DNA of 64,000 nt, taken from an uncultured Alphaproteobacteria bacterium. GTDB taxonomy: Bacteria; Pseudomonadota; Alphaproteobacteria; HIMB59; GCA-002718135. The notes below the pieces were generated by a model. The model was not told the DNA's origin. It did not search any database and saw only the letters and a list, made by a program, of their open reading frames with translations. Shown in pieces: positions 9,300 to 17,211 of the stretch (positions are counted from its first letter, which is position 1; each line of letters opens with the position of its first letter). The position numbers were made by a program, and so were the translations under genes. The stretch lies in the NCBI GenBank assembly GCA_902595855.1, contig CACJRY010000001.1, positions 1 to 64,000 on the forward strand, written 5' to 3'.

Positions 9300-10324
9300 T
9301 GCCAATCATTGAAGTTTATAATACTCACTGTTGTGGGGAAATAGGGGATGTTATTGTTTCAGGTGATATCAAATTAGAGGGTGATACAATATTTGAACAA
9401 TCAAAATATTTATTTGATAATAAAAAACTGAGAAACTTTGTATTAAATGAGCCAAGAGGTGGGGTGTTTAAGCATTGTAATTTAATTGTTACTCCAAAAA
9501 ATACTAAAGCATCTGCAGGTTTCATCATTATGGAGCCAGAAGACAATCCACCAATGAGTGGTTCAAACAGTATTTGTGTTGCAACCGTATTATTAGAAAA
9601 AAAAATAATTCAATCTACTGAACCCTTAAGTGAATTTATTCTTGAAGCACCTGGAGGTTTAATTTCAATTAAAGCTGAAGTAAAAAATAATTGTGTAAAA
9701 TCAGTAGAAATAGAAAATCTTCCATCTTTTGTTGATTTATTAGATGTTAAACTTAAATCAAAAAATTTTGGAGAAATAACAGTCAGTACTGTATTTGGAG
9801 GCGATACATTTATAATTTGTAATGCAAAAGATTTTAACTTAACAATTGAACCTAAGAATGCAAAAAAATTTGTTGAAATATCTAAGGAAATAATAAAAAT
9901 TGCAAATAATGAGTTTGGTTTTTCTCACCCGACACTCCCATCTTTAAACTATATTTCATTCTGTCAATTCATTGAACCTGTCAAAATAAATAATCTAAAT
10001 CAAAAAGAAGGATGGAATACAGTTAGTATTAGACCTGGTAAATTGGATAGATCTCCATGTGGTACTGGAACATCAGCTAGGCTTGCACTTATGAGAGAAA
10101 AAAAAGAGATAGACATAGATGAAATATTTATCTCTAGATCAATTATAGGGTCTACTTTTCAAACAAAAATAAAAGAAGAATTTACTAACAAAGGTAAACA
10201 AATGATCAAACCTCTTATTAAAGGCTCAGCATTTATTACTGGTAAACAAGAACTTTATGTTTCCAAAGAGGATCCTTTTCCTGAAGGTTACAGACTTAAT
10301 GATACCTGGCCAGATATAAAATAG
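9299..10324 (+). CDS. Proline racemase superfamily enzyme, Ser/Cys type
   Basis: A 341-aa member of the proline racemase/hydroxyproline epimerase/trans-3-hydroxyproline dehydratase superfamily. The second catalytic Cys is intact in DRSPCGTGTSA (C254). The first, normally in MCGHG, is Ser in MSGSNSIC (S87), and the following His is also Ser. Ser/Cys pairs are a known minority type in this superfamily and usually imply hydroxyproline epimerase or dehydratase chemistry rather than plain proline racemisation. It is the last gene of the operon. A pyrroline/piperideine-carboxylate reductase-type gene (14503) nearby would fit trans-3-hydroxyproline dehydration followed by imine reduction. Family is firm; the reaction is inferred. 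Confidence 0.78.
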   Translation: MPIIEVYNTHCCGEIGDVIVSGDIKLEGDTIFEQSKYLFDNKKLRNFVLNEPRGGVFKHCNLIVTPKNTKASAGFIIMEPEDNPPMSGSNSICVATVLLEKKIIQSTEPLSEFILEAPGGLISIKAEVKNNCVKSVEIENLPSFVDLLDVKLKSKNFGEITVSTVFGGDTFIICNAKDFNLTIEPKNAKKFVEISKEIIKIANNEFGFSHPTLPSLNYISFCQFIEPVKINNLNQKEGWNTVSIRPGKLDRSPCGTGTSARLALMREKKEIDIDEIFISRSIIGSTFQTKIKEEFTNKGKQMIKPLIKGSAFITGKQELYVSKEDPFPEGYRLNDTWPDIK

Positions 10325-10335
10325 TAAAGAAATGT

Positions 10336-12324
10336 TTATTTGATACCATATTTATTTTTAAGTTTATTACTTCCAGCTTTAATAATTCTGTCAGCAATAA
10401 TAGATATAAAAGCCACACACAATCCAGCTACTAAGCCTCTTCCTATATCTGCTTTTGTAAGGCCTATGTAAACTTCTTGACCAAGATCTCTAGTACCTAC
10501 CAAGGCTGTAATAACCAACATAGATAAGGCAAGCATTATGGTTTGATTTATTCCTAGTAAAATTTCTGGTAAAGCTAAAGGTAATTTAATTTTAAATAAT
10601 AATTGCCTTTGTGAGCATCCACTAATTAACGCTGCTTCTATAATTTGACTATTAATATTTCTTACACCATGTGCAGTATATCTAACTGCAGGAGCTAATG
10701 CATAAAGAATAACTGCAATCATTGCTGTAAAATCACCAACACGAAAAAGCATTACAACTGGTATTAAGTAGACAAAACTTGGTAAAGTCTGAAGCGTATC
10801 AATAAAGGCTGTTAAAATTTTATTTGCTCTATCATTTAAGCCTGCCCATACACCTAGAGGAATACCTATAATAGAAGCAATAATTACACTAGAACCACAT
10901 AAATAAAGTGTAATCATTGCTTTTTCCCAAAGACCAGTAGTTACAATAAAAATTGACATAACAAGACACAACAATGCTAATTTAAATTTTCCAAAATACC
11001 ATCCAATAATTGTTAACACAAAAATAAACCAAGGCCATGGAATGCCTAAAAAGAATTTTTTTATTGGCAGCATAAAAAAAGTTAATAAAGTGATCTTAAA
11101 ACTCTCTAGATTATCAAAATAGTTAATATTTATGTACTTAACTAATTCTTCCCAAAATAATGAAGTATTAATCATTAATTCTTTTGGAAAGAATTTAAAA
11201 AAGGTAAAAAAATATCCAAGAATATAAATACTAATTATGTATGAAAGTAAAAAAATTATTTTTTTGTATTTATTATAAAAAGTCAGCTGTGTTTTTTTTG
11301 ATAAAGTGGGCAAATTAGCAAAAGATTGGCTTAACCGATCCAAAGCAATTGCTATTACAACTATTGCTATCCCTGACTCTATACCTCCTCCTATATCTAA
11401 TCTTCTTAAAGATGCTAAAACATCATATCCTAATCCTCCAGCACCTATCATGGAAGCTATGATAACCATATTAAGAGACAACATTATCACTTGATTTACA
11501 CCTATTAGTAAAGTTGGTTTTGATACAGGAATTAGAACCTTCCACATTAATTGTCTTTCTGTACAACCGGACATTAGTCCGCTCTCTTTTAATTGTGGAT
11601 CAATATTGTTTAGTGCTAAAAGTGTTGTTCTTACCATAGGTGGCATTGCGTAAATTATTGTTGCAATTAATGCTGAAACTGGTCCAAAGCCAAACATTAC
11701 TAATATAGGCACTAAGTAAGCAAAGACAGGGACTGTTTGCATGAGATCTAATATTGGGGTTATAATTTTTTCTAAAATTTTTGACTTATAGGACAATATT
11801 CCAAATAGTATTCCTAGAATAACACCAATTGGAACAGCTATAATTATTGAGGATAAAGTGATCATTGAACTTTGCCATTGATCAAATACCGCCAAATATA
11901 CTATTGAAAGTACAACCAATATAATTAGAAACTTATCTTTGGTATAAAGGGCAAGGGTAAAAAAAATACCAACAACTGAAATCCAACTTAATGGTTCTAT
12001 TATTTGTATTGCATCCTGACCTTGACCTCTTAAAATTCCTTTAGAAAATATAGCTAAAACTATTTTATAAGGCTGCTCTATTATCCAAGCAAAGAAACGA
12101 GTAAGATCATTAAAAGTAAATAGCAAAAAATTAGCTTCATTGATTAACCATTTAACAAATGTTGTAGTATAAATTGCAAACGGAAATGAATAATGCTTTG
12201 GATATTTTACTAACCATTTACTGTCAAAGTAGTTTGCTATTTCTTTGCCATACCAATACAAAAGCAATGTTAAGAAAGTTAGAGAAATAAAAATAATTTT
12301 ATTAGATATTTTTGTTTTTCGCAT
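10336..12324 (-). CDS. Betaine-type ABC transporter permease, tandem-fused (ProW x2)
   Basis: A 662-aa inner membrane protein made of two ProW/OpuAB-like permease domains in one chain. Each half has its own coupling (EAA) loop: SGCTERQLMWKVLIP in the first and SGCSQRQLLFKIKLP in the second. Both are followed by an ILxGxNQxIMLxL membrane segment. A hydrophobic linker separates the halves, so one polypeptide supplies both permease subunits. It is the last gene of a minus-strand transporter set (ATPase, binding protein, permease) and converges on the racemase-family gene with an 11-base gap. The class imports quaternary ammonium or cyclic osmolytes. It is paralogous to the TMAO permease at 53553. 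Confidence 0.88.
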   Translation of the reverse strand: MRKTKISNKIIFISLTFLTLLLYWYGKEIANYFDSKWLVKYPKHYSFPFAIYTTTFVKWLINEANFLLFTFNDLTRFFAWIIEQPYKIVLAIFSKGILRGQGQDAIQIIEPLSWISVVGIFFTLALYTKDKFLIILVVLSIVYLAVFDQWQSSMITLSSIIIAVPIGVILGILFGILSYKSKILEKIITPILDLMQTVPVFAYLVPILVMFGFGPVSALIATIIYAMPPMVRTTLLALNNIDPQLKESGLMSGCTERQLMWKVLIPVSKPTLLIGVNQVIMLSLNMVIIASMIGAGGLGYDVLASLRRLDIGGGIESGIAIVVIAIALDRLSQSFANLPTLSKKTQLTFYNKYKKIIFLLSYIISIYILGYFFTFFKFFPKELMINTSLFWEELVKYININYFDNLESFKITLLTFFMLPIKKFFLGIPWPWFIFVLTIIGWYFGKFKLALLCLVMSIFIVTTGLWEKAMITLYLCGSSVIIASIIGIPLGVWAGLNDRANKILTAFIDTLQTLPSFVYLIPVVMLFRVGDFTAMIAVILYALAPAVRYTAHGVRNINSQIIEAALISGCSQRQLLFKIKLPLALPEILLGINQTIMLALSMLVITALVGTRDLGQEVYIGLTKADIGRGLVAGLCVAFISIIADRIIKAGSNKLKNKYGIK

Positions 12325-12338
12325 ATTTTAAAATTAAA

Positions 12339-12358
12339 AGGGGGATGTTAATCCCCCT
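12339..12358 (-). terminator. Stable hairpin between binding-protein and permease genes
   Basis: An 8-bp GC-rich stem (AGGGGGAT pairing with ATCCCCCT, loop GTTA), followed on the minus strand by TTTTAATTT. It sits in the 56-base gap after the binding-protein gene and before the permease gene. It probably stabilises the upstream message or partly terminates it, so the binding protein is made in excess. Confidence 0.65.
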
Positions 12359-12380
12359 AAAAAAAATTATTTTTAATGGA

Positions 12381-13328
12381 TTATTTTATCCAATTGCCCC
12401 ATCTATCTTTATTATTTGCCATCCATTCAGCTACAACAGCTTCAACTGTATTACCATCAAGATCGACAGCCGCAACAAGATTTCCCATTTCATTACTATC
12501 GAGTGTAAATGCTTCAACAGCATCATAAGCACCTGGCCATTTATCTTTAAGCATGCTGGAAGCAACTTTCCAAATAGGACCTCTTGGTTTACCACAATCA
12601 TAAGCAGCATTTTTATTTATACCCCATGATGGATCTGTATAACATTCAGTTGTATAAGGAGGGAATTCTACAAATTCCCCATCATATTTAGATGGTGCCC
12701 AATGCGGAGCGTAAACCCAAAGCATTATTGGAGCTTTTCTTTGATAAGCAGATTCTAATTCACCAAAAAGAGCTCCATCAGTTCCTGCATGAATTACCTC
12801 CCAATCTAAACCAAGCGCTTCAACACGTTCATCATCATATCCACCCCATGTAACAGGTCCACCTAGGTATCTTCCTTTTGGAGATGTTTCAGGAGTAGAG
12901 AAAGCTTCTGCACAATCATTAAGTGCTTCCCAATTAGGTAGTCCTGGACATTTTTCTTTCATATAGGAAGGGTACCACCATTCCTCAATTGCATCCATCC
13001 CAGTAGTTCCAACGTTAACAACTCTTCCATCAGCCGTGTATTCATCAATAGCATCACGACCAGTTGTTTCCCACATTTCCATTGCTACATGAAGATCTCC
13101 TGTTTGAAGACCTGCAAATTGAGCAATATAATCGGCGGGAACAAGCTCTACGTTGTACCCAGCTTCTTTAAGAACTTCAGCCATAATATTAGTTGTAATT
13201 AATTGACCTGTCCAGTCATGCAAAGTAAGCTTAATAGGATCTTTTGATTCTACCGCATAAATATTTTGTGCAAATAGAATAAAAATAAAACTTAATAAAA
13301 TATTAAATTTATTTTTAAGAATTTTCAT
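12381..13328 (-). CDS. Periplasmic substrate-binding protein, OpuAC/ProX family
   Basis: A 315-aa secreted binding protein with an N-terminal signal peptide (hydrophobic core LLSFIFILFAQ, likely cut after NIYA). The mature part has the OpuAC fold of glycine betaine/choline/TMAO binding proteins. It shares the CPGLPNWEAL motif, and the block from there to the domain end, with TmoX at 56749, so the two are paralogues. GGGAGG lies 4 bases before the ATG, and 124 bases separate it from the upstream ATPase, suggesting its own promoter. The ligand is unknown. Betaine, proline betaine, choline or ectoine fit the family, and ectoine or hydroxyproline-type solutes fit the neighbours. Confidence 0.85.
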   Translation of the reverse strand: MKILKNKFNILLSFIFILFAQNIYAVESKDPIKLTLHDWTGQLITTNIMAEVLKEAGYNVELVPADYIAQFAGLQTGDLHVAMEMWETTGRDAIDEYTADGRVVNVGTTGMDAIEEWWYPSYMKEKCPGLPNWEALNDCAEAFSTPETSPKGRYLGGPVTWGGYDDERVEALGLDWEVIHAGTDGALFGELESAYQRKAPIMLWVYAPHWAPSKYDGEFVEFPPYTTECYTDPSWGINKNAAYDCGKPRGPIWKVASSMLKDKWPGAYDAVEAFTLDSNEMGNLVAAVDLDGNTVEAVVAEWMANNKDRWGNWIK

Positions 13329-13452
13329 TTTACCTCCCAGTAATAATTTGATAAAAATACTAATTAAAACTATTGAATAAAACTACTAAAAACGAATAAT
13401 AAAATCTAATTTTTTCGAGAAATATAAAGATTATTTATTTATTTTTTAAATT

Positions 13453-14463
13453 TTAATTGTTGATAAATCTAGATACTGTTTCTCTATTGAGAGAACCAAC
13501 AATATTATTTGATCTATCAATAACTGAAACTGAGCCTTCAGAAAGAACTTTTTCAAGAATTGAAAATATTTTCTCATCTTCATAAACTGTTAAAGAATTA
13601 CTTGGTTGTTTTTGATTATTCATTATGCTTTTTACAGATAACAACCTCTCTCTTGGAAGGTCTTCAGTAAATTCTTTTACATAATCATCTGCAGGCTTCA
13701 TAATTAAATCTTCAGGACTTCCAATTTGTACTATTCTTCCTTCATTCATAATAATAATTCTATCTGCTAATTTAATTGCTTCATCAAAATCATGAGTAAT
13801 AAAAATAATAGTTTTTTTAAGTGAGTTTTGAATTTTTAAAAACTCATTTTGCATTTCTTTTCTTATTAATGGATCTAATGCAGAAAATGGTTCATCTAGA
13901 AACCATAATTCAGGTTTGACAGCTAAAGAGCGGCCAATACCTACTCTTTGTTGTTGGCCTCCTGATAGTTCTTTTGGAAAATAATTTTCTCTTCCTTGAA
14001 GTCCTACTAGATCAATAATTTCCATAGCAGACTTCTCTCTTTCTGTCCTATTTATACCCTGTACTTCTAGAGGGAAGGCAATATTTTCTATTACTGTTCT
14101 ATGAGGGAAAAGGGCAAAGTGTTGGAATACCATACCCATTTTATGTCTTCTAATTTCAATTAATTCGTTTTTTGTTAATTTTCCCATGTCAATATTTTCA
14201 AAAAAAATTTCTCCAACAGTCGGATCAACTAATCTTGACATGCATCTTACTAGAGTTGATTTTCCTGAACCGCTTAGACCCATTATTACAAGAATCTCAT
14301 TTTCATAAACTTCTAAAGTAGCATTTCTAATTGCCTGAATATAACCATTTTCTTCAATTATTCTTTTATCAGGGTTATAATTATGACTTTGTAAAAATTC
14401 TTTCGGCTTATCTCCATACAGTTTCCAAACATTTTTACATACAAGTTTAGGTGACTTATGCAT
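13453..14463 (-). CDS. Betaine-type ABC transporter ATP-binding protein (ProV/OpuAA family)
   Basis: A 336-aa cytoplasmic ATPase. Walker A is GLSGSGKST, the signature is LSGGQQQRVGIGR and Walker B is WFLDEPFSALD, followed by the switch His in FITHDFDEA. The N-terminal approximately 50 residues before the core and the C-terminal CBS-like tail (about 280-336, VSVIDRSNNIVGSLN) are typical of ProV-type ATPases, in which CBS domains can sense ionic strength. It opens the minus-strand transporter set and lies 39 bases after the dehydrogenase gene at 14503, with which it may share a transcript. It is paralogous to the ATPase at 55624. Confidence 0.88.
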   Translation of the reverse strand: MHKSPKLVCKNVWKLYGDKPKEFLQSHNYNPDKRIIEENGYIQAIRNATLEVYENEILVIMGLSGSGKSTLVRCMSRLVDPTVGEIFFENIDMGKLTKNELIEIRRHKMGMVFQHFALFPHRTVIENIAFPLEVQGINRTEREKSAMEIIDLVGLQGRENYFPKELSGGQQQRVGIGRSLAVKPELWFLDEPFSALDPLIRKEMQNEFLKIQNSLKKTIIFITHDFDEAIKLADRIIIMNEGRIVQIGSPEDLIMKPADDYVKEFTEDLPRERLLSVKSIMNNQKQPSNSLTVYEDEKIFSILEKVLSEGSVSVIDRSNNIVGSLNRETVSRFINN

Positions 14464-14502
14464 CTTTATACTTTATCGTTAAATCCTTTAGTTTCCTCAT
14501 AA

Positions 14503-15507
14503 TTATTTTGTTGATAATGAAATAATTTTATTTACCAACTCTGTATTAATACTTCTTGAACCTGTGTCTAAACGATTTTTATGTCTTCTTTCACCTGGTA
14601 GTCTTACACCTTCAAGTGATTTCATTTGTTCAAAAAATTTTTCTGCATGATCATTCCAATTATTTCCTGCAATTAATTCTGGAGAGAGTGCCATTATAAA
14701 TTCACCACCTCGTGCAGGACCACCATCATTATTATCAGCCTCTTTTGCTTCAAAACTAAATAAGTCACCAACTAATCCTGCGGCTAATAACTCAATCATC
14801 ATTGCAATAGCAGATCCTTTATAATCACCAAAAGTTAACAAAACGCCACCATTAGCAATTTCAGATGGATTATCTGTTTTTTCACCATCTTTATTTAATC
14901 CGGTACCGAACGGAACTTTATGACCATCTCTTGCAGCAACTTGCACTTCTCCCATCGCCATTGTAGAAGTTGCCATATCATAAACTACAGGAGTGTTATT
15001 TTTTCTTGGCCAAGCAAATGAAATTGGATTAGTTCCAAATAATGGTTTTTTTGCACCAGCAGGTGCAACACTTGGTTTATAAGCAGTACATGCAATACCA
15101 ATTAATTCATTTTCTGCTAAAGCCTCTGTCTCATGCCATAACGCAGCAAAGTGATGCGTATTAGTAATCGTTAAAACACCCACACCATGTTTTTTTGTAA
15201 CCTCTACCAAAGCTGGAATTCCTACACCAATAGCAGTTGGGGCAAATCCATAATCACCTTCCACTCGTATTGCGTTTTGAGTTAAATAATTATTTTTTGG
15301 TCTTGCATCACCTTTAACTTTTTTACTTTTTAAAGCAGCGATATATCCAGGAATTCTAAAAAGCCCGTGGGATACACTTCCGTCTCTTTCCGCATTTGTG
15401 ACTGTATGTGCAACAGCTTCTGCATTAAGATCATCGCATCCATTAAATTTAAGAGTTTTTAGGGCTAAATTATATATTTCTTCCAGGGATAAATTGGTAG
15501 TTGTCAT
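14503..15507 (-). CDS. Ldh2/malate dehydrogenase family reductase (likely piperideine/pyrroline-2-carboxylate reductase)
   Basis: A 334-aa NAD(P)H-dependent oxidoreductase of the Ldh2/MDH2 family, a fold distinct from classical Rossmann lactate dehydrogenases. Visible motifs are AERDGSVSHGLFRIPGY near the start with the catalytic-type His, ITNTHHFAALW (about 118-128), FGTNPISFAWP and DMATSTMAMGEV. Members reduce 2-oxo acids or, in the DpkA branch, the cyclic imines piperideine-2-carboxylate and pyrroline-2-carboxylate. The adjacent betaine-type transporter and the proline-racemase-family gene favour the imine reductase role, giving proline or pipecolate. It is divergent from the sarcosine oxidase operon across a 152-base promoter region. 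Confidence 0.78.
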   Translation of the reverse strand: MTTTNLSLEEIYNLALKTLKFNGCDDLNAEAVAHTVTNAERDGSVSHGLFRIPGYIAALKSKKVKGDARPKNNYLTQNAIRVEGDYGFAPTAIGVGIPALVEVTKKHGVGVLTITNTHHFAALWHETEALAENELIGIACTAYKPSVAPAGAKKPLFGTNPISFAWPRKNNTPVVYDMATSTMAMGEVQVAARDGHKVPFGTGLNKDGEKTDNPSEIANGGVLLTFGDYKGSAIAMMIELLAAGLVGDLFSFEAKEADNNDGGPARGGEFIMALSPELIAGNNWNDHAEKFFEQMKSLEGVRLPGERRHKNRLDTGSRSINTELVNKIISLSTK

Positions 15508-15601
15508 AATACTCCTCTTATTAAATCAAATATGAAGTGTCTATTTATAGCGCATTTACAATAAGGATTAAATGGCTAAAGATATATGTATATTTTAAAT
15601 T

Positions 15602-15618
15602 GTTTCAAAATCTGAAAC
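15602..15618. promoter_or_regulatory. Candidate operator upstream of sarcosine oxidase operon
   Basis: A perfect inverted repeat, GTTTCA-AAATC-TGAAAC (6-bp arms, 5-base spacer). It lies 41 bases before the soxB start and 94 bases before the divergent 14503-15507 gene. The same 17-bp design recurs at 57771-57787 and 63703-63719. It is a likely repressor or activator site, possibly for the IclR protein at 62938. Confidence 0.6.
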
Positions 15619-15659
15619 TTTTTATTTAGGTCAAAATTTTTGAAGATATAGGATTTTTT

Positions 15660-16925
15660 ATGACACGTTTTAATGCCTGGAATGTATTTAAAAATGGTTT
15701 TACTGGTCAAAAAAGTTGGGACAGACAATGGCGCGATCCTGTACCAAAAAAAGAATATGATATCATCATAGTTGGAGGAGGTCTTCATGGCTTAGCCACT
15801 GCTTATTATTTAGCAAAAAATCATAATAAAAAAAATATAGCAGTTCTAGAAAAAGGATGGATAGGTGGTGGAAACGCTGGACGAAACACAACAATCGTTC
15901 GTTCGAATTATATGATGCCAGGTAATCATGAATTTTACGAGCATTCATTAAAGCTATGGGAAGATTTAAGTCACGATTTAAATTACAATGTGATGTTTAG
16001 TCAAAGGGCACATGTTTCACTTTTTCATAGTCCAGGCGCAAGAGACGGAGCAGCAAGAAGGTATAACATTATGCGTCTACATGGTACTGATGCTGAAATA
16101 TGGGACTTAGATACTCTTAAAAAAAATATTCCTCATTTAAATTATGATGATGCAAGATTTCCAATCATGGGTGCTGCAGTTCAAAGAAGGGCAGGAAACG
16201 CTAGACATGATTCAGCAGTATGGGGTTTTGCACGAGCTGCAGATAGTTTAGGCGTTGATATATTACAAAATTGTGAAGTAACAGGTGTTAAGAGATCTCA
16301 AAATAATATTGAGAGTTTAGAAACATCAAGAGGAACCCTTAAAGCTAAAAAAATAGGATTTGCAGTCGCAGGCCATACATCTGTTTTATGGCAGATGGCA
16401 GGTCTTGGAAATTTACCAATTGAGTCACATAAACTCCAAGCTTTTGTCACAGAGTCTATTAAGCCTCTATTAGATCATGTTGTAGTATACGGTGTTGGTG
16501 GAGCTCATTTTTATATTTCTCAATCAGACAAGGGTAGTATGGTTTTTGGCGGAGATTTAGATTGGTATAAGTCGTATGCCCAAAGGGGAAATCTACCAAT
16601 TGTTCAAGATTGTGCTGAGGCTGCTATGGCTATCATGCCTTGTTTAGGAAGAATACGTCTTTTACGACACTGGGCTGGCGTCATGGATATGTCTATGGAC
16701 GGCTCTTTTTTCATATGCAAAACACCTTTATCGAATTTATATCTTAATGCTGGATGGAATTATGGAGGCTTTAAAGCAAGCCCTGCCTCTGGCTGGTATT
16801 TTGCTGATTTAATAGCTAATGAGCAACCTCATAAACACATACAGAATCATAATTTAGAGAGATTTGAAAAAGGAATTAATATTGACGAGCGTGGAGCTGG
16901 TCCAGATCCAAAGTTGCACGGTTGA
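15660..16925 (+). CDS. soxB: Sarcosine oxidase beta subunit
   Basis: A 421-aa beta subunit of heterotetrameric sarcosine oxidase, which oxidatively demethylates sarcosine to glycine, with the methyl group going to 5,10-methylene-THF and peroxide released. The FAD-binding motif IIVGGGLHGLATAYYL is at 36-51, and GNAGRNTTIVRSNY is the conserved flavin-side segment. H183 in ARHDSAVWG matches the His that covalently holds FMN in this family. The gene starts a B-D-A-G operon with 1-base spacing to the delta subunit. A 17-bp inverted repeat lies just upstream. It must not be confused with the sulfur-oxidation soxB at 23714. Confidence 0.93.
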   Translation: MTRFNAWNVFKNGFTGQKSWDRQWRDPVPKKEYDIIIVGGGLHGLATAYYLAKNHNKKNIAVLEKGWIGGGNAGRNTTIVRSNYMMPGNHEFYEHSLKLWEDLSHDLNYNVMFSQRAHVSLFHSPGARDGAARRYNIMRLHGTDAEIWDLDTLKKNIPHLNYDDARFPIMGAAVQRRAGNARHDSAVWGFARAADSLGVDILQNCEVTGVKRSQNNIESLETSRGTLKAKKIGFAVAGHTSVLWQMAGLGNLPIESHKLQAFVTESIKPLLDHVVVYGVGGAHFYISQSDKGSMVFGGDLDWYKSYAQRGNLPIVQDCAEAAMAIMPCLGRIRLLRHWAGVMDMSMDGSFFICKTPLSNLYLNAGWNYGGFKASPASGWYFADLIANEQPHKHIQNHNLERFEKGINIDERGAGPDPKLHG

Positions 16926-16926
16926 T

Positions 16927-17211
16927 ATGATTAGAATTAAATGTCCATATTGTGGTGAAAGAGATCATAGTGAGTTCACTTACGGTGGTGATGCTTCTAT
17001 AAAATATCCAGCACTAGATGCACCTGCATCAGAGTGGACGAAGGCTATTTTCTTTCGTGAAAATATAAGAGGTATGCAAAAAGAAACTTGGCATCATACA
17101 AATGGTTGCAGACTATGGTTAGAGGTAGAGAGGTCTACGATTACCCATGAAATAAAAAGCGTAAAGGCATGCCATCCACAAATTGAAAAAATTACGAAAA
17201 ATAAATCATGA
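16927..17211 (+). CDS. soxD: Sarcosine oxidase delta subunit
   Basis: A 94-aa zinc-binding delta subunit. The ORF track begins at 16864 inside soxB; the true start is the ATG at 16927, one base after the soxB stop, giving MIRIKCPYCGERDHSEF. CPYC, the downstream His in WHHTNGC and that Cys are the likely zinc ligands. The subunit caps the alpha/beta complex in the cytoplasm. The stop overlaps the soxA ATG by 4 bases, so the genes are translationally coupled. Confidence 0.92.
   Translation: MIRIKCPYCGERDHSEFTYGGDASIKYPALDAPASEWTKAIFFRENIRGMQKETWHHTNGCRLWLEVERSTITHEIKSVKACHPQIEKITKNKS

Noticed and set aside
15508-15659. Glycine riboswitch upstream of sarcosine oxidase
   Set aside because: No conserved glycine aptamer cores are visible in the 152-base region; the inverted repeat explains it better.
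16864-16926. Upstream start for sarcosine oxidase delta subunit
   Set aside because: It lies within soxB; the conserved N-terminus begins at 16927.
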